The notes beneath the pieces are model-generated. The model did no database searches, was not told where the DNA came from, and saw only the letters and a list, made by a program, of their open reading frames with translations. Below are positions 12,801-22,386 of a DNA stretch of 64,000 bases, piece after piece. Numbering within the stretch: position 1 is the stretch's first letter; each line of letters begins with the position of its first letter. The stretch covers positions 7,672,376 through 7,736,375 of the forward strand of contig OW285194.1 of assembly GCA_935421135.1 (NCBI GenBank), read 5' to 3'. The translations under genes and the position numbers were made by a program. This DNA is from Bugulina stolonifera. Its lineage: Eukaryota; Bryozoa; Gymnolaemata; Cheilostomatida; Bugulidae.

Positions 12801-15800
12801 ACTACGCTAATTCAATCCCTGCTCTTGCATCACCAAAAATATCTCCTGCCATAGTTACTGAAACCCTATGGCGTTTAGCGTGATTGTGTCCATCCCCCTA
12901 TTGAGGTTCAGTAAGCCCTAACCAAAGTTTCTGGATGTGTGGCCATTGATTTGTTACAGAGAAAGCTCATCTGTAAATTTTTAGTGCCAATAATTTAAAT
13001 TAATCAAAACATGGTATTTCATCAACCATTAATAAAGATGAGAGCACAACTCTAATTTATAATTATGAAATAAACAGGTGAGACTTGGGTGTATGTCAAG
13101 TGAATACAAACACTATTTACTTACAGTACATGTGAACACATGCTGACACTCGTTTCACAAGGGAGATGATTCCTACTGTTACTAAAACTATACTCTAGAC
13201 GCTAGAAGATATGGTCACAGCAAAGGTAGTACGACTGGGAAGCTAAGTCAGAGAGAGCAGATTGAGATGGTATGGACATGTGCTACAGACAGGTGGAAAT
13301 TATCTGGGGAGGAGAGTAATGGACATGGTACTACCAGGAGTAAGAAGAAGGGGAAGACCTAAGAGAAGATTTCTTGATGTGGTAAAAGAAGATATGAAAA
13401 CAGTAGGTCGTAGCTGTGAGAGAGAAGGATGCTAATAACAGAATGAAATGGCCACCCTTAACGGGAAAAGCCGAAAGAGAAAGAAAAAGAATATGTGGTG
13501 ACAGAAGAATCACCCCTCATTGATCTCTAACTATTGATACTACGAATACCTAAGCTCTGCGGCTGTTAGTCCTTTCTCTGTCCCTTTGCTTAGCCTGATG
13601 TAGCGATAGTCACCGTTCTATAACACATACAGGAAGTAACCTTTTATACTACACCATGTGATTAGTATATGGGTGTAATGTGTATGTGTATACATATATC
13701 ATGTATTACTAAGTCTATATGTTGAGGTTGGACTAAGAACGGACAACTTACAAAAGAAAGAGAAGACAACTCTTATTTAGAGAAGATTCACTACATCATA
13801 ACTTATAATACAAAGTCCCTTGTTACGTATATAGTGAATGCTAATGCCTCCCTATATACCAGATAGTCTAGTAGACTACACTTACATGTATATATTCCTT
13901 ATAAGCTGTCAAGACTTGGAATAAAGCTAGCAGGTAAATGCTATGAAATATAAACAGATCAACCTCCAAAACTATTCTTACTACTAAATGATGCCATACC
14001 TTAGATACAAGCACCTGTTCGATAAGCGAGGCACCTCCATCTACCTCCTTGAGAGCACCTGTTTAGACAACATAAAAATTAAAATATAGTTCACTACATA
14101 TACCAGGGATGAATTGTTACACGAATTAACAGCGATAAAGTTTATACAAAAAATTACATTGTATGGCTAACGTAATGCAATTTCCATGATCCCGCCCGCA
14201 CACCTAGTACTGCAATTAAATGAGCATAATATAACAGCTACATGGGTCTCTGCCTGAGACTTTGGAGTATGTAAGTTTAGTAAACTGCAGTGTGATGTTT
14301 TTAGTAGTTTGTACAATGGATACAAACTTATACATATAATTCATAGTCAAATGACAAGTGGCCACTTAAGTGAAGAAAAAAATAAAAGCAATTGTGCTTT
14401 TACAGTAAATTATATTTACATTTTAAACCCTAAATTTTTAAACTAGTACTGTTTTACAATGGTGATTATAAATACCTATGAGATAGACACTTATACACAG
14501 TAACACATAAGCGCTGACATAGACATAGTACGTACCAGTAGATCTTCTTCTGAACCCTCTCAGTATAAGGTGGACTTTATCTTCACCAGGTATCTGGATA
14601 AAACCTGCATAACACACAATATAAAATCTCACTATCAATAACTCCGCCCCAAATGTTGTCCAGATCTCCAACTAGTTAATGAAGCCTAAGTATGGACACT
14701 CTACTCATTTTCTCCTGTTTCGTTCTACTATCATGTTACCAATAGTGTTCAGTATAGCTCAATACTGCTTGGAGATAAAGCTTAACTATATTTTTGTTCA
14801 ACCTCTACGTACCATGCAGTAGTCCTGACTGCACTGTTGTCTCGTCAGGGGAATGTGTCTGTGTTGCTACATCAAGTATCTCTCCAGCCGTTACCTTTCC
14901 ATCTTCATACGCTTTAGATAAGTAGTCAACTAGAGATCTCTGGGTACCCTCATTGTAGGCGGACTTAATCTTCCCAGAGAGGTTCTTCCACCTACAAGTT
15001 TATAAACAGAGCTACCGACTCCATTCAACAAGTAGGGAGTATGTTCAGCAGTAACTAACTACAAAATCAAATTATAGTTTTATTTTGGCTGCAATTACAG
15101 GTTTTTTTGTTACCTCAGCAGTTTAATGTCTAATAATAGCTACAGTGAAGTGAAAAACCATCAGGTAGAGTCACACGAGTTATTATAAAAACACCTCTTT
15201 CAACAGAAAAAAGATGTGTAGGTGAACTAAAAGACAAATTGATGTATTATGACTTATGCAAAGTATTAAGAGAAGACATACATTTTAACTATGATGGATA
15301 TTCTGATACCATATTTATGGAGGCCTGTAGAAGTGCCAAAATAAGTGTAACTTACAGTAATAAAATCTCCACTTGTTTGCACTCTGTGTTTTCATCTTGA
15401 GGTGTTGCTCCGTTTCTAAAATACAAACATGATCAGTATCACATGACAGCACATTCATATTTAATTTTGTCCCAAATCATTGACACACATCAAGTCATTA
15501 ACATATACCAAGTCATCAATACATATTAAGTCATTAACATACATCAAGTCACTGACACATATCTAGTCACAAACTCGTTCAGACCAACAGAAGGGAATTT
15601 TCTGCCCTCTATCCATCTTGTGATCTTCAAGTACAGAGTGAATATGTATGCGAGAAGTGATTGTAAATATATACATGCCCATGAATATAGAGATACTCTT
15701 TGTTAAATGAAGAAAATATATACTAAAAAATGCTCATTTCTAAACCACTTTGACTGTTCATATTACAGCATAGCGACCTTATGTTGCCAATAGCAAAGTT

Positions 15801-17766
15801 TGACACCGACAAACTTTGACAAGCTTTTACGTTTAGGTTGACTGCATTGCTATGGGACCCGACTCAGTAGCACTGGTGTTGCGTTCACATCCAACTACCG
15901 GGATTTGGTCGAATACCATCCAATATGAATGAGCTCGAACACAACCAAAGATGGTAGAAACAAACATTCTACATCAATAAGAAATATTTATGACGAGGTC
16001 TAAGTGCACTCACGATAAATAACGTCGTGAATTTACCTGAAAATAAAGAGAAAAATGTACATATATCCAACTGAGGCAAAACGTGACCGAACATCCTTTA
16101 TCGTGTCTGTGGGCTTGTCAGGAACACTTTTCAGGCAAATGTATAAATCTTCCATTCTACTATGCATGCATGTACAGTAGCTAACATTATAGTACAGTAC
16201 CTAGTCTGAGAGATAGGGCCAGAGTAGGAGACTTTCAGTCTCGTCCCTTCTTCCAATACTGTGATCGTCAAGCCCGCAGAACTGAAGCTATTTTTGGAGT
16301 TATTATAAGTCACAACTTGGGAAGGCAAGCTATATGTGTATACCCCTGAATATCAATAATATATTAACATTACAAGTCAGTGAAAATTAATAACCATGGC
16401 AGTAGTTTAGTCAGGTATGTTTTCAGAAAACATGTAAAGTGGACATGTGATGGAAAAAAACATGCATACAATTCATGACAGTAAGAAAAATATTGCTATT
16501 TGCAAAGAAAACATGAAGGTTTTTTCGAATCCAAATCTACGTGGAAAAGTTTAGAACCCAAAGTACTTACTATTCACTATTGGCTATCAGTCAGGAGCTG
16601 AAAATCTATATTGTTACCAGACACAGCTTGGTAACATATTTTGAAATTCCAAACTATGGTGGCTGACCGGTTATTGTTGAGATATTCTTGACACAATGAC
16701 AATATGAGTACATAATACAGTCATTTTATAGTGAATACTAAAACCCGATAATCGATTATCAAGTTTTGCTAAAAAATTATCAATAAATATCTGTTACAAC
16801 CTACCTTTAACACAAAGTGTGAACTTTACGTATGACTTTCTGTCACATTTACGAGTTATTTGCACATGAATGTAGGATTTTTCTGCTCCGTTGACACACA
16901 TAAAGTTGATATCATCATAGACGTCTATGCACTGCACCTGCAAGCCAGGAAATCCATATCGTCGACCACGAGTACGACTGGAACATAATTCCTATTAAAA
17001 AGAGTAACATTCATGTACATCTAAATTTGTAAGTATATTATAGTGGAAGCTTTCATATATACTTTCAAACTCAATTGATACAAGACTAACAGAGAATATC
17101 CTTACATAACTATGTAATATAATAATCATATAATATAATAATTATGTAATATAATAATTATGTAATATGTAATACAATAATTATTTATCATGACTTTCCT
17201 ATGATCCAGGACACAAACTAAACTTAACTTGACTGGTAACTGAATTACCTGTTTGGTGTCGAGATATAAACCTGAGGCGGGAACATCCAATAGAACTGAT
17301 TTCTTCCTCCTCCAATTATCTGTCAGTCTCACCAGACATTGTATATACACAGCACTCCAGTCTGAAACACCACCATCACCATCACCATGCTGATATCAGC
17401 AGGACATTATTATTGGAGCTTGCTCGAAAAAATAAAAAATTTGCAACTACTATTGGTGACACTCTGACTAAAATTAAACAAGTTCTGACCATTAGTAAAC
17501 GTGAGCAATTTTTGTGAATTTTTTCTATTTGACAATCGGAGCTCAGCCTAGGCTCATAGAGGAGCTGTTGTTTGGAAAACTACCAGAGACATACATAATA
17601 ACTCAGTATATTATTCTCCACTAGTTTCAACTTATGAATAACCCTATAGCCCATGTTTGCTAAGCAATAATCACTTACATAAATAGACCAAGTTGACAGT
17701 AACTAGTACCACAGCAGATAAACCAATCACTGTGCTCCAATCTGGGTCTACAGGCCAGGGTAGCAT
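855..17766 (-). CDS. PEP-synthase / rifampicin-phosphotransferase-like protein with PPDK-type ATP-grasp domain, 30 exons, 3' end outside window
   Basis: Large intron-rich gene read right to left. Thirty exons join in one frame with GT-AG junctions to give about 1,186 codons. Recognisable motifs are those of the pyruvate phosphate dikinase N-terminal (ATP-grasp) family: VGGKGSQLA near residue 470, LAVRSSAIGEDGAELSAAGQ from about 567, QEMVHADVAGALFTNDPVTG from about 634, and DIEWAISQGQIYLLQSRPIT from about 753. Family members (PEP synthase, rifampicin phosphotransferase, invertebrate 'putative phosphoenolpyruvate synthase') use ATP to phosphorylate a swivelling histidine domain, which passes phosphate to a substrate. 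That C-terminal histidine domain is not visible in 1-854, so the model is truncated by the window edge. The start codon at 17766 follows an acceptor-like TTGCAG, so a 5' UTR intron is possible. The substrate cannot be deduced. Exons are listed in the three part entries below. Confidence is high for the family and moderate for individual junctions. Confidence 0.88.
958..1693. repeat. 46-bp minisatellite, about 16 copies, abutting exon 30
   Basis: A 46-bp unit starting CTATACAACAGTGTAGATAG repeats from 958 with exact 46-bp spacing (1004, 1050, 1096 and so on) and very few substitutions (one ACCGTG copy, two CTACACAAC copies, one TATCAATA copy). Near-identity implies recent expansion. On the minus strand each unit ends TGTTGTATAGAG, the same sequence that forms the exon 30 acceptor at its right edge. 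Confidence 0.97.
1694..2147. repeat. AT-rich degenerate repeats and (CTA/CTG)n trinucleotide tract in an intron
   Basis: Imperfect ATATACCACCATAAT-like units run to about 1830, then CCACCA runs, then a long interrupted CTA/CTG trinucleotide array at about 1900-2150. The long open frames on both strands here are repeat artefacts (poly-Tyr, poly-Ser, poly-Val). All of this lies in the intron before exon 30 of the PEP-synthase-like gene. Confidence 0.9.
2700..2885. repeat. AT-rich intronic tract (TATTATAATATCATT-type)
   Basis: Near-tandem ATTATATTACTATAATATCATT units between about 2740 and 2885, immediately downstream (minus sense) of exon 28. Confidence 0.6.
5279..5350 (+). repeat. tRNA-derived SINE fragment
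   Basis: A Pol III internal promoter pair is visible: an A-box-like GGCGACTTAGTTGG at about 5283-5296 and a B-box-like GTGTTCGAATCCC at about 5328-5340. It does not fold as an intact tRNA. It lies in the intron following exon 23 of the minus-strand gene, about 30 bases from that exon's donor. Confidence 0.6.
5700..6290. repeat. ACATGTACATGTA-rich intronic region
   Basis: Repeated short palindromes of the ACATGTACATGT type, plus TGTATGTGTGCATGTA stretches, fill the intron between exons 22 and 23. The same palindrome recurs throughout the window. Confidence 0.6.
7009..7056. repeat. short inverted repeat of the GTTGTCTTCTC family
   Basis: GTTGTCTTCTC on the left and CAGAGATGACAAC on the right form imperfect arms about 22 bases apart. 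It is one copy of a dispersed hairpin family seen at many places in this window. Confidence 0.5.
9171..9332. repeat. 81-bp tandem duplication in an intron
   Basis: Two adjacent 81-bp copies (9171-9251 and 9252-9332), beginning TGAAGTTTGGTTACTCACGT and differing by very few bases (for example ACTAGTG against ACCAGTG). They lie in the intron between exons 16 and 17. Confidence 0.93.
10951..11078. repeat. 30-bp minisatellite carrying repeated splice donors
   Basis: A 30-bp unit starts AGAGTACCTGTTTCTGAGTG at 10951, 10981, 11011 and 11041, with a diverged fifth unit inside exon 13. On the minus strand every unit reads CAGGTACTC, a usable donor, and the frame stays open through all units. Splicing at exon ends 11048, 11018, 10988 or 10958 would add 0, 10, 20 or 30 residues (unit VLYLSDTQKQ). 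The first donor best matches the family's length. Confidence 0.9.
12523..12905. other. unexplained intronic segment open on both strands
   Basis: Within the intron between exons 10 and 11 there are overlapping open stretches of about 60 codons: plus 12695-12883 (with SIPALASPKISPAIVTETLW) and minus 12523-12705 (with RPNGELESADLRLIYPYVSG). Neither fits the phase of the host gene, and neither is recognised. It may be an old insertion. Confidence 0.3.
13200..13520 (+). mobile_element. non-LTR retrotransposon (LINE) 3' relic
   Basis: In one frame, 13251-13433 reads ESRLRWYGHVLQTGGNYLGR, then PGVRRRGRPKRRFLDVVKED and MKTVG. This is the conserved tail found after the reverse transcriptase domain of many LINE ORFs ('RLRW.GHV.R...RRRGRPK.RW.D.VK.D'). 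A frameshift follows, and KDANNRMKWPPLTGKAERER continues in another frame. The 5' part is missing. It is inserted antisense in the intron between exons 9 and 10 of the PEP-synthase-like gene. Confidence 0.85.
15420..15570. repeat. imperfect 18-20-bp tandem repeat (CAAGTCATTRACAYAYAT)
   Basis: Several diverged units of the form CATCAAGTCATTAACATA occur in the intron just upstream (minus sense) of exon 5. Confidence 0.6.
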
Positions 17767-19323
17767 CTGCAATAGATTTATATAGCATGCCAATAAGATA
17801 AGTGATTATGCAATGAGTTTAAACAACTTTGAGCGCTAAAATACTTTATCCTATGTAAGTATTGACATGTAAGTCTACATTGTAGGCCTCAGCAAAAGCT
17901 ATCCACATTCCAGGCGAAGAAGCTATAGCATGTGTTATTTGGGATTATAATGCTGCCTTATAATCGCACACTAAATAATTGCATAAACTACCCATATTCA
18001 ATAGATAGTAGACCAAAGTCAAAGTCATTAAATGGCGAAAACCTAATCCATCTGACTAGGAGAGTGAAAATTCCACCAAGAGCAAGAGGTTCAAAGTTCC
18101 AACCTCTTCAGAGTTACTGGAGGTGTTACTGGGGGTAATGGACTAAAACAGGAGCAAAGCCAGTGAACAAATGAAAGGGTGGCTATTATAGAAGGCCTAA
18201 ACATATAAAAATATTATTAAGAGACTGGACTGATCATTTAACGTATTAATAAATCTTAAATTGATAAACAACTTCTTATCATAGACAATTATTTTAATAT
18301 ATTATTTGCAATTTTTACAATCATTTTAGCTTTATTTTTATTTTGAGAACAATCCAAGATGATTATTAGTTAAATTCAAATTTAATAATTAATCAACTAT
18401 TATTATTACATTCCCATTTGTAATTTGTTTTGAACTTCAACTAGTGAATTACATTTTTTGGAATTTTAACTTTGTCTAATTCATGTTCAATCTACATCCA
18501 AAATGAGGGACTATACACAAAACATAATATTGAGATATGAAAAAAAGAAGAGAAACTCGAACACTTCAACTTTAGACAGACAGAGAAGGTTAGATAAAAA
18601 TATATTTAGCTCAAGAGTAAGAGTTGGAGTAACTGTCACCGTGCTGTCAAACAAACTGCATTGCATTGCCCATCATAGGGCCCACAGCACCATAAACAAT
18701 CGCCATTGATTATGTTTATAATGGTTCCCTGAATTGTAATTATGGACGAAAGATCAGTGTAGTATGTAGTGTGTAGTCAACTAGTCATTATAATTATTAC
18801 TTACCGTTAGCTCAGATCAAAGTTCAGATTCAATGCTCTCAGCTTATAGAAGAATTGAATAAAAACAAAATTTCCAACAAGGAGATCTGCTTGCTTGCCA
18901 TTATAGTTCACAGCCAAGATGATAATAAAGATATCATTGGGATACGAGCCTTATGCCTTAGGCACACTAGCTCAATATTTACGATGTTGTCGTTGACCAC
19001 ACAACAATTAAATCTTTTATTCGTACTTAGGCTATCAAGCAACGTTGCTCAAAGATTAAGAGTTGTCTGCTCGTAAAGTTGTTGCACTTTTCAGAATTTC
19101 GAAAAAGGACAACTCCAAATATGGTTGTTGGGGCTGCTACAAGAGTCCTAAGAACAGAACAGCAGATGATACCAATTTAGTAGAATAGTAGAATAACAGT
19201 GTATGTGCTGTTCAGCAGGGCCTGCCCAACCCAGATTAAACAGTACAGTATCACTGTGTACTGTTTGCAATGAGCAGCCAGTACACAAATATGCCCATTT
19301 CAAAAGCATATAATCACTGTGAC

Positions 19324-19458
19324 CAGTGCTCAAAGTGTACAGGCTCGCCCAGGCTCGGCGAGCCTGTAAGAAATCATCATGTCCGCAGCCCAACCCACCA
19401 CACCCACCTCCCACCCCATCTCAGAGCCTGTAAGAACTGCCATACACTTTGAGCACTG
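19324..19458. mobile_element. hAT-like MITE 1 (135 bp)
   Basis: Starts CAGTGCTCAAAGTGTA and ends TACACTTTGAGCACTG, a long perfect terminal inverted repeat. It is flanked on both sides by the identical 8-mer ACTGTGAC (19316-19323 and 19459-19466). The 8-bp target duplication and CAGTG terminus fit the hAT superfamily. There is no coding capacity. Confidence 0.93.
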
Positions 19459-20950
19459 ACTGTGACAGGTAAAGTACCATTAACCTTTGACCTGCAGCAC
19501 ACAGCACTGATCTAGTATCTCACCAATGCAATAAAACATCACGCCACGCTACGCCATACCACACCATTTACCAAGCGATTCTATGTTATCCTATGTTATG
19601 GTTATTGTATGTTGTACTGTGCGCTGCTATGCTATAGAGGAGTAGTTTTCCAAACAGGCAGAAATAGCTTTACAGTAAAAGTTTACCTTGTTTTAAAACT
19701 TCTCATTTGATGTTCTTCAATTACATATGCACAAGCACTTGCAGGTAGATGCACAACTTCCAGCAATAAATCAGAGCATTGAATAGGACACTGAGACGAT
19801 GACTATGCATTTTACTGCTAAAACAGATGAAACCCTGTCGATCAATAATCAGAATTGGTCAACTCCTTAGTCTATAGGAATGCAATCCTATTTACTATAT
19901 ACTTTGGTTCATTCCATTGCATAGGAGTTCAGTATCACCAATACCAGTTGAGAATTGGCTGTTCGATTTTGTCTGCCTTGCAAAAAATAGAATTTTTTCT
20001 GTGAAAGCAACTGGTGCGGCCAGGCCACACACAACACAAAAGCTAAGAAAAATAAAATGATTAGAATTGAGATAGTTTTGAGTATTTTGTGGTGACTAGA
20101 ATACCATTGCCTTCAGTGATGACTCATCTTGAGTGACTGATGAGTCATCAGACTGACTGATGCCATTGTCTTCAGTGAAGACCCGTCTTAGAACATTATT
20201 TTTGTCACATTGTCCAAGGATGCTCCCAGATGCAGCAGCCAACAGATTCTGCGAATACATACAGTCAGCTGATTTTCTAATTCTCCGTAGCAAACATCAA
20301 CTTTTGTTTGAAGAAACATGGGCACCAACGTTGAGAGTTTACCCTAAGTTCGCAAGCTATGAAAACATTAATAAAATATTAGCACATCAAAAAGAAACAG
20401 TACAAGTCATGCAGTAATCAATAATCATGCATAACATATGAAGATGTTTGTTCAATGTTAGACATGCCTAATCTGGTACACAATCATTATCTATTTGTAC
20501 AATATTATACTTACTTATCAGTAGATAGAAGAGGATAAAAAATTTAAGGGATTATTGTCGCTTGTGGGCTTATATATGTGCTTGCAACTAAATAATAAAT
20601 TTGATGGCTTTTGTCCAGAGGCAATTGCGATAGCAACGAATGGCATTTGAGAACTTGGAAAAAGATGCTGCTCTTCCTAGCAATGTTGAAATAAAAACAG
20701 CTATCTACATGTAGCTATCAAAGCTTGATATACGACTTGCAAAAAATTCACAGATATTTAGCCCATATCGTCCAGGGTTCTGTTATTAATATAGCCTGAA
20801 CCGAGATTGAACTTGCGCTGTATCAGCCATGATCATAATCCCTGCATGACGTTATTTTTTCAATTAGTGAAGCCTGTAACATGGCTTATAAACGTTGACA
20901 CATGAAAAAAACGTTTATAACCATAGACAATATTTTTTATTGTACAGTGA

Positions 20951-21020
20951 GTTGAATGTTTAGAACACAAGCGTGTACACAGATGTATCTGTGTACACGC
21001 TTGTGTTCCGAATATTCAAC
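20951..21020. repeat. 70-bp palindrome
   Basis: The arms GTTGAATGTTTAGAACACAA... and ...TTGTGTTCCGAATATTCAAC pair with only a few mismatches. The central AACACAAGCGTGTACACAGA pairs perfectly around a TGTA loop. Confidence 0.9.
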
Positions 21021-21577
21021 TATATATGCATCTGAATAAATTAATATTACATTGTATTTGACTGATCTCATTAGAAACGAAACAAAATTGAAACTAAGTT
21101 TAGTAATATTCAAATTTGGGTAGAAACCCTCATTTTTTATATACCTACTACACGTTGTGGTGCAAAATCTGTATAGGAACCATTCTAATATTTAGGTATG
21201 GATATATGCGAGAATTAGTAATGATTTGTGTCAGTCAAAACGCTAATATGCTTTCATAGCGTGCAAATATTCAGTCAAGGTTAGTGAGATGCAGTGCACG
21301 TAACGCTGAGTACATGAAGGGAATTACACTTGTCTCCCAGTGTGCACTAGATGAGCAGACAATTTCAGCTGAGACAAATGTAGTTCATAATCATTGGTTC
21401 TACTTCTACTCTAACAGTACTTACTACAACTCTTTGATGTTGTATGATTCTCTTTTGAAGTTGTCTTCTCCTGGTCTGCTTTTTTCTTTTGTATTTGACA
21501 ATGTAATGGTTAATCATAGTGTAGGCTACTTGACTTTACATGTATTTACTGAGGTGTATGTAAAAACATCATAGACA

Positions 21578-21725
21578 ATAAGTGGTTAGAGCCCTGATCT
21601 TCCATGTGAGAGAGATCCAGCTTCGAACCCGGCAAAAGGTCAACGGTGATGCTAGGAAGGTCATCCAACTTTATAATGCTTCTGTGCTACTTTGTCCCCT
21701 TCTCTACCTCAAATTAGAAAAAATA
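21578..21725 (+). repeat. tRNA-derived SINE
   Basis: A-box-like TAAGTGGTTAGAGCCC, B-box-like CAGCTTCGAACCC at about 21618-21630, then a non-tRNA tail (GGCAAAAGGTCAACG...) to about 21725. Confidence 0.6.
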
Positions 21726-22307
21726 CTGATCTAGCTTTACTAGATCCTAGCTTTCTTACATGGGATTAATTATTATGGGAAGTAAAACTGCTAATAACAT
21801 AGACACTAGTTACCTTTGTGGCCTTTTTTTGTTTGGCAGCACAAAGTACACAAGCCATATATTTGGTATGGACAGAGAGGTTATTTTCAGTTTAATAGAC
21901 CCCAATTTAGATTTTTAGAAAAAACTAGTCTTCAAGGAACTAGCCTAATATTAATCTACAATTTTATTTAGCATCATTCAGTGCTTGTGATGAAAGTAAC
22001 TGTGCTTGTAGGAGGGCTATTGAGAAGCGTTTTTGTTCTGGGACATCTGCTTTCAGCAAATAGCCTGTAGTTCATATTGTGTTAGAGGGCAGAGGGGTAT
22101 GATATTGACGCCCTCAAGTCCATTTCTTTTTAGTTAAACCTAAAGCTGGTAATCTGTTGACAATATAGCCTCAGTTAATGATAGCCTTGAGCCAAGTCTT
22201 GCCAAATTCCTTTAGAAATTCTACCATGTTACAAGTATTGTAGTAATACATACATATACCATGATGTCATTTAATTGCTACGTGTTAGACCCGCCCTTAC
22301 CTGGTAG

Positions 22308-22386
22308 TATAAATAACACAGACAGACTGTACGTGATCATTTTATTTGGTGCACAACGCAGGGGCAGAAGACTTACTATACTCAAG
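22308..22386 (+). promoter_or_regulatory. TATA box and non-coding first exon of secreted gene A
   Basis: TATAAATA lies at 22308-22315. It is followed by a short leader ending ACTCAAG|GTAAGT at 22386/22387, a strong splice donor. The coding exon of gene A opens with an acceptor (TTATTTTAG) just three bases before its ATG, so an upstream non-coding exon is required. This is the best candidate. Gene B shows a similar arrangement. Confidence 0.6.

Larger units (their letters stand above)
11375..17766 (-). other. PEP-synthase-like gene, part 1: exons 1-12 (membrane anchor and N-terminal region)
   Basis: Exons, high to low: 17766-17679, 17361-17249, 16991-16805, 16345-16201, 15415-15356, 14991-14813, 14604-14536, 14058-14000, 13617-13550, 13192-13125, 12180-12006, 11429-11375. 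All phases join without a stop. Exon 1 encodes MLPWPVDPDWSTVIGLSAVV followed by more hydrophobic residues, which reads as an uncleaved N-terminal membrane anchor at about residues 11-29. Exons 3-4 (FMCVNGAEKSYIHVQITRKC, then VYTYSLPSQ and LKVSYSGPISQT) resemble the N-terminal beta-rich region seen in animal PEP-synthase-like proteins. Exon 10 (IVLVTVGIISLVKRVSACVH) is strongly hydrophobic and could be a second membrane segment. Its acceptor choice (TAGAG at 13193) was fixed by phase. Exons 8-10 are the least certain because I see no family motif in them. Confidence 0.72.
17767..22300. other. intergenic region between the minus-strand gene and secreted gene A
   Basis: About 4.5 kb between two divergently oriented genes, where I find no convincing gene. 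It holds a hAT-like MITE (19324-19458), a 70-bp palindrome (20951-21020), a SINE (about 21578-21725) and GTTGTC-family fragments. Short open frames at 20096-20417 and 21284-21574 have no recognisable similarity. It must contain the promoter of the PEP-synthase-like gene, but no clear TATA element was identified for it. Confidence 0.6.

Noticed and set aside
16014..16036. Micro-exon (minus) with good acceptor and donor between exons 4 and 5 of the enzyme gene
   Set aside because: In the required phase it reads straight into TAA. Exon 4 joins exon 5 directly in frame, so it is not part of the main model. It could at most be a poison exon.
20096..20417. Opposite-strand frames of 65 and 85 codons
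   Set aside because: No recognised motif, no clear start context and no splice partners. Left as unassigned.
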